Origin: Saccharopolyspora phatthalungensis
Lineage (GTDB): Bacteria > Actinomycetota > Actinomycetes > Mycobacteriales > Pseudonocardiaceae
Assembly (NCBI RefSeq): GCF_014203395.1
Contig: NZ_JACHIW010000001.1
Coordinates: forward strand, 3,703,501 to 3,767,500
DNA: 64,000 bases
Direction: 5' to 3'
In this document: piece after piece, positions 8,879 through 18,991 of the stretch
Layout: the number at the start of each line of letters is the position of its first letter
How positions within the stretch are numbered: the stretch's first letter is position 1
Notes under the pieces: generated by a model
Told to the model about the DNA's origin: nothing
Seen by the model: only the letters and a program-made list of their open reading frames with translations
Databases searched by the model: none
Position numbers and translations under genes: made by a program

Positions 8879-9423
8879 GCAGCGTGCAGGCAGCCGCAGC
8901 AGCCTTACGGGTGGTGATTGCTCAACTTCCCAAGGACGTCGTGACACGACTCGACAGTGACCTTGCGACCGTGACGGACCTTCTCCGCGAAACGTTAGGC
9001 ACCAGCTGTCGCGAGCAGGAAGTGCTCTTCGAGGCCAACAGCCTGCGCTCCGGCCTCGTCGAGTCGCTGGCCGAGGTGCTGAACTGGGTCGAGCGAGCAC
9101 TTGAGGACAAGGCTGCTCAGCTCGCTGATCAGGGAGCGCCAGGTGAAGCGGCATTGCCAGGCGAAGTCAGCCGCAAGGTACAGGAACTGCGTGGTAAGCC
9201 GCCCCCGAAGACCTCGGACAAGGACATGAACCGGTATATGCGGGAGATCACCAGTCAGGGGTGGGCGGTCGAAAAAACCGGTGGCAACCACCTCAAGGTC
9301 TGGGGGCCGGCTGGCGAAGGACCGTACGTGTTCTCGTCGACTCCCAGCACCGCAACCAATAACCGCAAACTGCGCGCCCTCACCGAGCAGATCCGAAAGA
9401 ACAACCGGAAGGACAACACGTGA
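8875..9423 (+). CDS. Protein with HicA-like C-terminal domain
   Basis: This 182-aa protein starts with a GTG overlapping the previous stop. Residues 1-100 are helical and of unknown family. The last ~70 residues resemble the HicA mRNA-interferase fold: EITSQGWAVEKTGGNHLKVW, a conserved-looking His in the GGNHLKVW strand, then YVFSSTPSTATNNRKLRAL. HicA toxins are normally about 60 aa and paired with HicB; no HicB is recognisable here. Its tight coupling to the lanthipeptide genes suggests co-expression. Toxin activity is unproven. Confidence 0.6.
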   Translation: MSSVQAAAAALRVVIAQLPKDVVTRLDSDLATVTDLLRETLGTSCREQEVLFEANSLRSGLVESLAEVLNWVERALEDKAAQLADQGAPGEAALPGEVSRKVQELRGKPPPKTSDKDMNRYMREITSQGWAVEKTGGNHLKVWGPAGEGPYVFSSTPSTATNNRKLRALTEQIRKNNRKDNT

Positions 9424-9866
9424 CCTCTGAATCGCCCACGCCAACCGACACGCCTACGCAGTGGCTGATGGTCAGCGGCGGCGAGACCGAGCCGGCGGAC
9501 CTTCGCCTGTACGCGCAGCTGTCTGACCCGCACACCGGTCACGGAACCGAGACAGGCTCGGCGTGGTTCATCGGAATCACCCGCGTCTTCACCGGGTGCC
9601 CTGACCCACGTGCGGATCTGGAGAGGCTGGCGACTTCCTGGTTCGAGCGGTCCGGCTTGACTCCCTTGCTCGCGCAAGTCGACGCCGAAGCGCAGGCGGT
9701 GACCTTCTGGAAAGCCCTCGAAATCAGAGACGCCACAGAAGCCATCCGGTTGACGGTCGACGGCATCACCCGCGCCATCGAGCAGACCGACTTGGCTGGC
9801 GCCATTCCGCACACAGGATTCAGCGTCGAGGTGATCGCCGAGCGCGACATCGATGACGAGCGTTGA
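9420..9866 (+). CDS. Hypothetical protein in lanthipeptide operon tail
   Basis: This 148-aa protein has a GTG start overlapping the previous stop by four bases. After a polar N-terminus come alternating strands and helices (TGSAWFIGITRVFTGCPDPR, TFWKALEIRDATEAIRL). No catalytic motif, membrane segment or known family is seen. Its stop overlaps the next start by 14 bases, so it is translationally coupled on both sides. It could be a partner of the HicA-like protein, by position only. Confidence 0.6.
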   Translation: MTSESPTPTDTPTQWLMVSGGETEPADLRLYAQLSDPHTGHGTETGSAWFIGITRVFTGCPDPRADLERLATSWFERSGLTPLLAQVDAEAQAVTFWKALEIRDATEAIRLTVDGITRAIEQTDLAGAIPHTGFSVEVIAERDIDDER

Positions 9867-10104
9867 CGAGCTACTCGCTGCGCTGCAAGGGGTACGGGAG
9901 ACCTTGCCCCACGACGCAGCCGAGGAATACCGCACGAGGATGGATTCCGCAGAGCAGCAGGTCTTAGCAGTTCTCCGCACGAGCCGCGACGAAGCTCACT
10001 TACGGGGGATCGTCGCCAAGGCCCGGGAGGACGGCACAGAGCAGATCCGGAACTGCATGACCAAGCTCGATGAACTGATCGCAGCAGCAGGAAGCCATTG
10101 GTAA
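9853..10104 (+). CDS. Small alpha-helical hypothetical protein
   Basis: This 83-aa protein is almost entirely helical and charged (MTSVDELLAALQGVRETLPH onward; EQIRNCMTKLDELIAAAG near the end). It overlaps the preceding gene by 14 bases and ends the operon. The composition suggests a short coiled-coil or helical bundle partner. No family is recognised. The sequence downstream is eroded, so this gene marks the right limit of the intact lanthipeptide operon. Confidence 0.6.
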   Translation: MTSVDELLAALQGVRETLPHDAAEEYRTRMDSAEQQVLAVLRTSRDEAHLRGIVAKAREDGTEQIRNCMTKLDELIAAAGSHW

Positions 10105-10323
10105 AAGGGGATAGCAGACATCGCGGTAGTTCGAGCCAGACGCCGGCCGGGGGTGGCGACGCCAGCTCGCCCCTGACGACCTACGAGCCCACCTCCCACC
10201 TGTAAGTGCCCAGGTGAATTCGAGCCCCGAGCTGACAGATTCACTGGCGCCGGACAACTCGGCGAAACCGGTGTAGCGGCGTATGTGGCAGGACTGGCCA
10301 TACCTGATCGGTACGGTGCGGAT

Positions 10324-10456
10324 ATGGGACCGAGTTCCGACCGGGTGGGTCGGGTAGGCGTGCACGGGGTGGCACTGCTGGTTGTCGGCGAGCTTGGTTG
10401 GAAGTTCCGCGAACAGAACGAGTCCGACTGGGGCATCGACGCGATCATCGAGGTCT
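10324..10456 (+). pseudogene. DUF4365 protein, N-terminal remnant
   Basis: From the ATG at 10324, about 44 codons (RVGRVGVHGVALLVVGELGW then KFREQNESDWGIDAIIEV) match the start of DUF4365 proteins, including the conserved FREQ and SDxGIDAxxEV motifs of this nuclease-like fold. The similarity then ends abruptly. The expected LLALQIKSG-type strand is missing in all frames. The open frame continues to 10704 with unrelated sequence. It is a truncated remnant. Confidence 0.6.
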
Positions 10457-11273
10457 TTCCAGTCCTGCCACGGGTCGGCCACGTAGAAGATCGGGCGTGC
10501 AACGTGGCTCGCTGCCGGCGGCGGACAGCCGGAGTCGGGGCAGACGGCGTGCGCATGGCGGCCGTCATCGCCGACCGCCTTCCTGCTTGCGGTTGGCCGG
10601 CGGCCAGACGTAGCCGCAGTTGCATTCCGAACCAACCACCAGTGTTCGGGACGATTTCCCACGTGGTGCACATGTGTCCCGAGGGCGAGGTCAGCGCGGT
10701 GTGATCGGAATTGGGGTGGCAGGTGGGCGGGGGCTCTACAGCCGTTGACACGGCCGATCAACTCCAATCTTCCCTCGGGGACGTCGTCTCCTCTGGAGCA
10801 GGCGGTGGGAGAGGGACACCGCGCGCTCATCTGGGACTCAGACGCCACGGCGGCCCCAGTCAAGGGCGGGGTCTCGACAGAGCCAGCCGCCGTGGCTGAG
10901 TCCTGACCGATCCGTTCGGGGGCTGCCGTGAGGGCAGCGGATCGGACAGGACGATCGGGGGTTACCTGCCGCGGTTGATGACTCGACGGGCGATAGCTAC
11001 GACTGCCGACCACGGCGGCAGCAGCCGGTCGGGCTGGGGTTGCTGCCACCACGACGTGGTCTCAGCGATCGGAGGAATGCCGAGCAGGTAGGGCAGCACT
11101 CGTACCCAGCGTCGACGGACTCCGCAGGTGAGGTCGAGCTGTGCAGGCGTGGCTGAACCGCGGCCACAAGGGATCTGGCGCTGCTCCTCTTTCCTGGCAC
11201 TGGACCGCCGCGGCGATCGAACTGGAACTAGCGGCCCGTCCCGCGATCTCCGAACATTGCGGAGAATCGGACC
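10457..11273. other. Eroded intergenic stretch
   Basis: No intact gene is seen in these 817 bases. The minus strand has a start-less open frame (10962-11273) whose last 50 codons look protein-like (RRRWVRVLPYLLGIPPIAE, LLPPWSAVVAIARRVINRGR) and may be a C-terminal gene remnant. It follows the hydrogenase protease stop in the same frame. Patches at 10500-10700 on the minus strand also read like shifted coding sequence (CTTWEIVPNTGGWFGMQLRL) but match nothing I know. Confidence 0.4.
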
Positions 11274-11777
11274 TCAGCCGCTGATCGCGCGGACTACGGC
11301 GTGTTCGATCTCTTCCTCGATTCGCTTCGCGAGGGGTTCCACTACGTCCGAGACCTGTTGCGACAGACCGGAGCCAAGACCGGTCTCCGCACATTCGACT
11401 GCGAAGACGACCAGTTGTCGCGGCAGCCGGTCCAGTACGCGGGCGAGTTTGACCGCGTCGCCGAGGCCGAGTCCGTGCGAACTGGTCTCGCTGCCCGTCT
11501 GCCATGGCTGGTCGCCTTCGAGCTGCAGCCGGTGTACGCGGCCGGGGTGGGCGGGGTGGGCGTGTGCCGCGTCTACCACGATGGTGAGGTGGGTGTCCTC
11601 CCACATGGAGATCAGACGGGCGGGGTCGCCGTCGCACGCAGTGAGGATCGTTTCGCCTGGCAGCGGTCGGCTCCGCGCACGTTCACTCATCCGGGACACG
11701 ACGGCCCAGCCCACGCCGTCGTCGCGACGGTACTCGTTGCCGACCCCGATGACAGCGATCCGGGCAGGGACATGCAT
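11274..11777 (-). CDS. [NiFe]-hydrogenase maturation protease
   Basis: This 167-aa protein of the HyaD/HycI family removes the C-terminal peptide of the hydrogenase large subunit after nickel insertion. The signature GVGNEYRRDDGVG lies near residue 11, with the metal-sensing Asp following. A second acidic site, IVVDAAHA, is near residue 68, and SSHGLGLGDAV near residue 99 matches the family's conserved SxHxxxL segment. It is transcribed divergently from the hydrogenase structural genes, whose large subunit has exactly the tail this enzyme would cut. Confidence 0.9.
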   Translation of the reverse strand: MHVPARIAVIGVGNEYRRDDGVGWAVVSRMSERARSRPLPGETILTACDGDPARLISMWEDTHLTIVVDAAHAHPAHPGRVHRLQLEGDQPWQTGSETSSHGLGLGDAVKLARVLDRLPRQLVVFAVECAETGLGSGLSQQVSDVVEPLAKRIEEEIEHAVVRAISG

Positions 11778-11911
11778 GCGCTTCTCCCTTCACCCGTTCG
11801 TACCGGCCACCTCGGGTCATGGTGTGGGCCGCCGGTTGTGGCTGCCATGCGGGGTTGCCGGTGGGTCGCCATAATCTCGCCAGCGGCACTCTCGGCGCCG
11901 GGAGGTGGATG

Positions 11912-13081
11912 ATGACGGACAGCGGTGGCTCCACCGCAGTGATCGACTCGACTGGCCTGGACGCGTTGATCTCGGTTCTGGCCGGTCGGGGCCGAACTGT
12001 CATCGGACCCACCGTTCGCGATGGGGCCATCGTGCTGGCCGAGATATCCAGCGGCCACGAGCTCCCGTACGGCTGGGGCGTCGAGCTGGAGGCTGGCTAC
12101 TACCGGCTGCGTGCTCGCGAGGACGGTGCCGCGTTCGCGAACAGCGCGGGGCCGCAGTCGTGGAAGACGTTCCTGCACCCGCAACGGGTACGGGAGTGGT
12201 CCGCCGAACGCGGCGCCGACGGCGATTTCACGGTGACTGAGGACACCACGTCGCCCCCATCGTATGCGTTCTTCGGCGTGCGCCCGTGCGATCTGCGGGC
12301 CATCGCGGTGCAGGACCGGGTGCTCACCGGCGGACAGTTCACGGACCCTGCTTATCGCGGGCGGCGCGAGCGGGCCTTCCTGGTGGCGGTGGAGTGCACC
12401 GAGCCGGGTGCCACGTGTTTTTGCGCGTCCATGGACGCCGGGCCGGCCGCTGGTCCCGGATACGACCTGGTGCTGACCGAGGTGCTCGACGACGAAGGGC
12501 ATCGCTTCCTGGCCCGGGCCGGCAGCGCGGAGGGCGAGTCGGTGCTGGCTGAACTGCCGCGCCGCCCGGCCGACGACACCACCCGGGCCGCGGCGCACGA
12601 ACGAGTCACCGACGCCGCAGGGCGCATGGGCCGCACCATGCCGGCGGTCGACCTGCACGTGCTGATGCGCGACACGTTGGCGGCCGAGCGCTGGAACGAC
12701 GTCGCGTCACGCTGCCTGACCTGCGGTAACTGCACCATGGTCTGTCCCACCTGCTTCTGCACCACGGTCGAGGACATCACCGATCTCAGCGGTGACCATG
12801 CCGAGCGGTGGCGGCGCTGGGAGTCCTGTTTCGACTTGGAGTTCACCCACCTTCAGAGCGGCCCGGTCCGAGCCTCGCAGCGCAGCCGCTACCGGCAGTG
12901 GGCCACCCACAAACTCGGCACCTGGTACGACCAGTTCGGCAGCTCGGGGTGCGTCGGCTGCGGACGGTGCATCGTCTGGTGCCCGGTCGGCATCGACATC
13001 ACAGAAGAAGCCCACGCGCTGAACAACGAGAGAGCAGCCTCCGCATCGGAGTCCGCCGCATTCGACGAGGAGCCATCGTGA
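11912..13081 (+). CDS. hyhB: Hydrogenase beta subunit, 4Fe-4S dicluster protein
   Basis: This 389-aa iron-sulfur electron-transfer subunit is of the HydB/HyhB (sulfhydrogenase beta) family. After an N-terminal alpha/beta domain with FFGVRPCDLRAI and a CFCASMDAGP cysteine patch, two ferredoxin-type clusters appear: CLTCGNCTMVCP from Cys268 and CVGCGRCIVWCP from Cys347. It links the flavin subunit to the small subunit in cytosolic NAD(P)-linked group 3b hydrogenases. Of two adjacent ATGs, the one at 11912 has the better spacing to GGAGG. Its stop overlaps the next start by four bases. Confidence 0.88.
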   Translation: MTDSGGSTAVIDSTGLDALISVLAGRGRTVIGPTVRDGAIVLAEISSGHELPYGWGVELEAGYYRLRAREDGAAFANSAGPQSWKTFLHPQRVREWSAERGADGDFTVTEDTTSPPSYAFFGVRPCDLRAIAVQDRVLTGGQFTDPAYRGRRERAFLVAVECTEPGATCFCASMDAGPAAGPGYDLVLTEVLDDEGHRFLARAGSAEGESVLAELPRRPADDTTRAAAHERVTDAAGRMGRTMPAVDLHVLMRDTLAAERWNDVASRCLTCGNCTMVCPTCFCTTVEDITDLSGDHAERWRRWESCFDLEFTHLQSGPVRASQRSRYRQWATHKLGTWYDQFGSSGCVGCGRCIVWCPVGIDITEEAHALNNERAASASESAAFDEEPS

Positions 13082-13548
13082 CGGTCGTTCGGCACGGCTT
13101 TGCCGGCGCGCTGCCACCCGAGCATCGCGAGCGGCTGCTCGGACTTGCCCACGAGACTTCTTTCCCTGCTGAAATCCGCATTTTCGACGAGGACGGTGAG
13201 GCCGACCGGTTCTGGATCATCCGTTCGGGACGGGTCGCGCTCGATATCCACATCCCGGGCCGCGGCCCTGTTGTCGTGGAGACCATTGGTGATGACGAAC
13301 TGCTCGGCTGGTCCTGGATGTTCGAGCCGTATCGCTGGCACTTGGGGGCGCAAACGCGCAGCCCGGTGCGGGCGTACGAGTTCGACGCGAAGCAGGTGCG
13401 CGACGCACGCGATGCGGATCCCGCGTTCGGATTGGCGCTGACCGACTGCGTTGCCCAAGTGGTCGCACGGAGGTTGAAGGCCGCGCGCCTGCGCCTCCTG
13501 GACCTCTACGCGGTCGGAGGCACCGAGGACGGCGGTAGCAGGGCATGA
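13078..13548 (+). CDS. Cyclic-nucleotide-binding-domain (Crp-like sensor) protein
   Basis: This 156-aa protein consists of a single cupin-like cNMP-binding domain (FWIIRSGRVALDIHIPGRGP, then IGDDELLGWSWMF) and a C-terminal helix. It lacks the HTH of Crp-type regulators. It sits between the beta and gamma hydrogenase subunits, with four-base overlaps on both sides (GTGA, ATGA), so it is co-translated with them. The family relation suggests a ligand- or redox-responsive accessory subunit; no cyclic-nucleotide specificity can be inferred. Confidence 0.8.
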   Translation: MTVVRHGFAGALPPEHRERLLGLAHETSFPAEIRIFDEDGEADRFWIIRSGRVALDIHIPGRGPVVVETIGDDELLGWSWMFEPYRWHLGAQTRSPVRAYEFDAKQVRDARDADPAFGLALTDCVAQVVARRLKAARLRLLDLYAVGGTEDGGSRA

Positions 13549-14363
13549 CCGCCATGGTGGCTCTTCCATCGCCGTACCGCGTCGTGGAGCGCACCGACGA
13601 CACGCTGAACACCGCGACGATCGTCCTGGAGCCGGCGAATTCGGCGCTGCCCCCGTTTTCTCCAGGGCAGTTCGCCATGGTGTACGCCTTCGGCATCGGC
13701 GACATCCCGGTGTCGGTCAGCGGTATCCACGGGCATCGCTTGACGCACACCATCCGGGCCGTGGGGGCGGTCTCCAGTGCGCTGCACGGGGTGCGGCCTG
13801 GCCAGATGGTTGGTGTGCGCGGTCCGTTCGGCACCGGTTGGGACCTGCCCCGCAGCCGCGGACGCGATCTGCTGGTCGTGGCAGGTGGTATCGGGCTGGC
13901 GCCGCTGCGGACGGTGGTGCTTGAGGCGCTGGCCGAGCCCGAGCTGTACGGGCGGCTCAACGTCCTGATCGGAGCGCGTGCCCCCGGCGAGTTGCTCTAC
14001 ACCGCTCAGACGCGCAGCTGGCAGGCGGCCGGGGCCCGAGTCCTGGTCGCTGTGGACCGGCCCGATGAGGCGTGGACCGGTGATGTCGGGGTCGTCACCA
14101 CCATGCTCGACCGGGCGACCTTTGACCCGGAGGAGACCGCGGCGTTCCTCTGCGGACCGGAGGTGATGATCCGGGCCACTGCCCGCGACCTGGTCCATCG
14201 AGGCGTTCCACCTGACCGGATCCGCGTCGCGCTCGAACGCACCATGCACTGCGGCACCGGTCACTGCGGCCACTGCCAACTCGGACCGCTGCTGCTGTGC
14301 CGCGACGGTCCTGTCGTGAGCTGGACGTATGCCGAGTCCCTGCTCGCAGTACGGGAGCTGTGA
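13545..14363 (+). CDS. hyhG: Hydrogenase gamma subunit, FAD/NAD(P)-binding
   Basis: This 272-aa ferredoxin reductase-like protein (HydG/HyhG) has an N-terminal FAD domain ([20 protein letters not shown]), a nucleotide domain with [19 protein letters not shown] around residue 108, and FLCGPEVMI. The C-terminal cysteine cluster [17 protein letters not shown] would hold a [2Fe-2S] centre. It exchanges electrons between NAD(P)H and the iron-sulfur subunits. The ATG overlaps the previous stop (ATGA). The length and domain order match group 3b and dihydroorotate dehydrogenase electron-transfer relatives. Confidence 0.9.
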   Translation: MTAMVALPSPYRVVERTDDTLNTATIVLEPANSALPPFSPGQFAMVYAFGIGDIPVSVSGIHGHRLTHTIRAVGAVSSALHGVRPGQMVGVRGPFGTGWDLPRSRGRDLLVVAGGIGLAPLRTVVLEALAEPELYGRLNVLIGARAPGELLYTAQTRSWQAAGARVLVAVDRPDEAWTGDVGVVTTMLDRATFDPEETAAFLCGPEVMIRATARDLVHRGVPPDRIRVALERTMHCGTGHCGHCQLGPLLLCRDGPVVSWTYAESLLAVREL

Positions 14364-14364
14364 C

Positions 14365-15162
14365 ATGTCTGCTGAACCCGACCACCGCGCGAGGCGACCG
14401 AAACTGGCCGTGTGGAAGTTCGCGTCCTGCGACGGCTGTCAGCTGACCCTGCTGGACTGCGAGGACGAGCTGCTTGGCATCGCGGAGAACATGGAGATCT
14501 CCTACTTCCTCGAGGCATCCAGCGCGCCCGGGCCAGGACCATACGACCTGTCGCTGGTCGAAGGCTCGGTGACCACGCAGCACGATGCCGAGCGGATCCA
14601 GCACATCCGCAACGTCTCCAGTCGACTGGTGACCATCGGTGCCTGCGCCACTGCGGGCGGTGTGCAGGCGTTGCGCAATTACGCCGACGTGGCCGAGTTC
14701 CTCGCCGTCGTCTACGCCCGACCGGACTACATCGAGACCCTGGCTACCTCCACTCCGATCAGCGCGCACGTCCCCGTCGACTTCGAATTGCGCGGCTGCC
14801 CGATCGACCGCGGGCAGCTGATCGAGGTCATAGTGGCGTTTCTCGCTGGACGCACGCCGAACGTGCCCGCGCACAGCGTGTGCTTCGAATGCAAGCGGCG
14901 CGGCAATGTCTGCGTGACCGTCGCGCACGGCACGCCATGCCTCGGCCCGGTCACGCATTCCGGTTGCGGCGCGCTCTGCCCCACCTATGGACGCGGCTGC
15001 TACGGCTGCTTCGGCCCGTCCAACTCCACCAACTTCGGCGCGTTCATCCCGCTGTTGCGCCGAGACGGGATGAACACCCTCGACGTGGTACGGGTGTTGC
15101 GAACTTTCAACACCGCCGCCCCGGAGTTCGATGCAGCTTCGCGAAAGGAACTGCGCCAGTGA
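14365..15162 (+). CDS. hyhS: [NiFe]-hydrogenase small subunit (group 3b-like)
   Basis: This 265-aa subunit carries the iron-sulfur relay. The proximal-cluster ligands are visible: [14 protein letters not shown] near residue 20, [18 protein letters not shown] near residue 95 and ELRGCPID. The C-terminal part has further cysteines ([31 protein letters not shown]). There is no twin-arginine signal, so the enzyme is cytosolic. The start, two bases after the previous stop, is supported by GGGAG. The stop overlaps the large subunit start. Confidence 0.92.
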   Translation: MSAEPDHRARRPKLAVWKFASCDGCQLTLLDCEDELLGIAENMEISYFLEASSAPGPGPYDLSLVEGSVTTQHDAERIQHIRNVSSRLVTIGACATAGGVQALRNYADVAEFLAVVYARPDYIETLATSTPISAHVPVDFELRGCPIDRGQLIEVIVAFLAGRTPNVPAHSVCFECKRRGNVCVTVAHGTPCLGPVTHSGCGALCPTYGRGCYGCFGPSNSTNFGAFIPLLRRDGMNTLDVVRVLRTFNTAAPEFDAASRKELRQ

Positions 15163-16571
15163 CCGACCATACGTCGAAGGTGCTGCGCGTCGGCGCTCTC
15201 GCTCGCGTCGAAGGCGAGGGCGCGCTGTATTTGTGCCTGCAGGATGGCGAGGTCGCGGAGGCTCGGCTGGCGATCTACGAACCCCCACGTTTCTTCGAGG
15301 CGTTCCTGCGCGGACGCTCCTACCGCGAGCCACCCGACATCACCGCTCGCGTATGCGGTATCTGTCCGGTCGCATACCAAATGAGCGCGTGCCGAGCAAT
15401 CGAGGACGCTTGCGGTGTCGTCGTGGGCGGCCAGCTGGCGGCACTGCGCCGGCTGCTGTACTGCGGCGAGTGGATCGAAAGCCAAACCCTGCACATCTAC
15501 CTGCTTCACGCACCGGATTTCCTCGGAGCGGACAGCGCGACCGATCTGGCCCGTACCCACCACGCCGATGTCGAACGCGGCCTTCGCCTCAAGCAGGCGG
15601 GCAACGCGATCGTCGAACTGCTGGGTGGGCGCGCGATCCACCCGATCAACGCGCGCCTCGGCGGCTTCCACCGCCTCCCCACCCCATCCGAGCTGCGCCC
15701 GTTGGCCGAGCAGTTGCGCCGCGCTCGGGACGATGCCGCGGCGACTGCGCGCTGGGTGGCGGATTTCGACTTCCCCGACGCCGGATGCGACCACGACTTG
15801 CTGGCTCTGGCCGAACCCGGCACCTACGCCATCGAATCGGGCACCCCGACGGTGATGATCAGCCCGAGCGGGGCCGGACTGCCCGCCGACACCAACCGCG
15901 CGCTGCCCACCCGCACCTTCGACGTCTGCGAGTTCGACGACCACGTCGTCGAGACCCAGGTGCCACACTCCACCGCGCTGCACTCCCGTCTCGACGGGCA
16001 CCGTCACCTGACGGGCACGCTCGCCCGCTACGCGATCAGTGGCCGCTGGCTGTCCCCGATCGCACTCGAGGCAGCCCAGGACGCCGGGCTCGGCAACCCA
16101 CGTGAGGGCGCGGTGTGCCGCAATCCATTCCGCAGCATCGTCGTCCGAGCGATCGAGGTGCTCTACGCGGTCGACGAGGCACTGCGCATCATCGACGCCT
16201 ACGAACCGACGCCGCGGGCCTGCGTCGACGTCCCCCCGCGCGCCGGCACCGGCTATGGAGCGACGGAGGCACCGCGGGGCATGCTGTACCACCGCTACAG
16301 CATGCGTGACGACGGAACGATCACCGACGCGAGCATCGTCCCACCGACCGCCCAGAACCAGGGCGCGATCGAGCACGACCTGCTTCGACTCGTACAAGAA
16401 CGCCTGGGCAGTGGGCAACCAACGGATGCCGAGTTGGCCTTCCTATGTGAGAAGGCCATCCGCAACCACGACCCGTGCATCTCCTGCTCAGCCCACTTCC
16501 TTAATCTCACCGTCCTTCGAGAAGGCCGATCGGCCTCGATCCGGGACGGCGGCCGTGACTCTCAGCGATGA
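15159..16571 (+). CDS. hyhL: [NiFe]-hydrogenase large subunit (group 3b-like)
   Basis: This 470-aa subunit holds the Ni-Fe centre. Both metal motifs are present: RVCGICPVA with Cys66 and Cys69, and DPCISCSAH with Cys440, Cys443 and His446. About 24 residues follow His446, the peptide expected to be removed by the divergent maturation protease. The gene order beta, (cNMP protein), gamma, small, large matches mycobacterial Hyh hydrogenase, which is induced by hypoxia. The GTG start overlaps the small-subunit stop. No hyp accessory genes are in the window, so Ni-Fe assembly must be encoded elsewhere. Confidence 0.93.
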   Translation: MTDHTSKVLRVGALARVEGEGALYLCLQDGEVAEARLAIYEPPRFFEAFLRGRSYREPPDITARVCGICPVAYQMSACRAIEDACGVVVGGQLAALRRLLYCGEWIESQTLHIYLLHAPDFLGADSATDLARTHHADVERGLRLKQAGNAIVELLGGRAIHPINARLGGFHRLPTPSELRPLAEQLRRARDDAAATARWVADFDFPDAGCDHDLLALAEPGTYAIESGTPTVMISPSGAGLPADTNRALPTRTFDVCEFDDHVVETQVPHSTALHSRLDGHRHLTGTLARYAISGRWLSPIALEAAQDAGLGNPREGAVCRNPFRSIVVRAIEVLYAVDEALRIIDAYEPTPRACVDVPPRAGTGYGATEAPRGMLYHRYSMRDDGTITDASIVPPTAQNQGAIEHDLLRLVQERLGSGQPTDAELAFLCEKAIRNHDPCISCSAHFLNLTVLREGRSASIRDGGRDSQR

Positions 16572-16651
16572 CAGCGGCCGCTGGAACGCCGATGGCACGG
16601 ACTGGGCGGCACGAACACACGACCGCGGCTCGGCCGTTGAACTGGGAACGC

Positions 16652-17895
<1,244 letters not shown>

Positions 17896-17948
17896 TGTCT
17901 CACCGGACACGCGAAGGTCGGCCCCGGATCCGTCCAGCGAGGTTCAGC

Positions 17949-18170
17949 ATGAGCAGGGCGGACGAACTCGCCAGCACTTCAGTTGTCGCGGTGCGGCTCG
18001 ACGAGCTGGAGCAATGGCCGCCCTCCAGGAGATGTATCGCCGTGGTGTCCACCACCTCGCCATGATCGCCCGCGATGGCGTCTTGGGATTGGCGAGTGCG
18101 TCGGACCTGCTCTTTGGGATCGCGACCGAGCGTCCTGGTGGGCCGACATGCCGCGTCGTGGCGTGCTGAC
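17949..18170 (+). pseudogene. CBS-domain protein remnant
   Basis: Short in-frame pieces read as CBS motifs split by a frameshift: STSVVAVRLDEL in one frame, then LQEMYRRGVHHLAMIARDGV and LGLASASDLLFGIATERPG in another. An intact CBS-pair gene would be about twice as long. It lies between the dead kinase and a dead USP gene. Confidence 0.55.
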
Positions 18171-18195
18171 ATTAAGCGGGAACAGGAGAGGAGCG

Positions 18196-18960
18196 ATGCA
18201 ACGTCCGGTGCTGGTGCGTGTCGACGATTCACCGGAGGCGTCGACCGCCGCGTTGTGGGCGATGGATGAGGCGGTGTTGCGGCGTGCGCCAGTGCGTCTG
18301 TTGACCATCAGCGATACGGCTGGCCGTGACGAGGCGTGGGGCGTGGCGCGCAGCACTGGTGAGTGGTGTCGTCGCGGGCATCGGGAGGCCGACATCGTCG
18401 ACGAGGTCGTGTCTAGGTTCCCGTCGGAGGAACTTGTTCGGCGTTCGGCCGATGCCCAGCTGCTGGTCGTGGGCTCGCGTGGCAGGGGCGCGGTAGCGGA
18501 GGTGCTGCTGGGGTCGGTGAGCATGGCCGCCGCGATGGGCGCGCATTGCCCAGTGGTGATTCGCCAGCGGCGCACCTGCTTTGCCCCAGGGCTGGTTTGC
18601 TTTCTAGGAGGCGGCGGTTCGTTGGGCCTCCCTGCACGTGTGCACGTGCGGCGTCCGACGACTGGTCAGTACTCCTGGTGAACCAGCGCCGCCGACGCTT
18701 TGGTCCAGTGGGGACGATGTCCGGCGTGACCTCGTCGAGTGTCTGGCCGAGTGGGAGGAGAAGTTCCTGCGTGTGCCGGTGCGTGTGGACGTGCGGTGCG
18801 GGAATCCCGCCGTTGAGCTGACCCGCGCGGCTTCGGTGGCGCAGCTGCTGGTGGTCGGTCATCGTGGAGGGAGTCGGGCTGGGGGGCAACTGCGCACAGG
18901 GCCCTGCACCGCACCGAGTGCCCGGTGGCTGTGGTTCGCGGTGCCGGCTGGCAAGAGCCC
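18196..18960 (+). pseudogene. Tandem universal stress protein, frameshifted
   Basis: The ATG at 18196 follows AGGAGAGGAG. The first USP domain (RPVLVRVDDSPEASTAALWA through LLVVGSRGRGAVAEVLLGSV) is recognisable, although the glycine loop VGVDGS has become VRVDDS and the middle is shortened. The second domain continues only after a frameshift (DDVRRDLVECLAEWEEKFLR, AQLLVVGHRGGSRAGG) and decays near 18950. USPs bind ATP and support survival of hypoxia; this copy is unlikely to make a full two-domain protein. Confidence 0.7.
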
Positions 18961-18991
18961 AAACTCGATTCCAGGGCTAGGAGCAAGGCCG

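Noticed and set aside
11274..11276. TGA as selenocysteine codon extending the protease
   Set aside because: The protease is full length at this stop, and no SECIS-like hairpin or family precedent supports read-through.
11778..11911. DosR-type box upstream of the hydrogenase
   Set aside because: I looked for GGGAC-N-GTCCC palindromes before the hydrogenase, nrdZ and USP genes and found only partial halves, not enough to annotate.
15000..16418. 472-codon minus-strand open frame
   Set aside because: It lies opposite the hydrogenase large subunit with its metal motifs; its composition is repetitive and has no family match.
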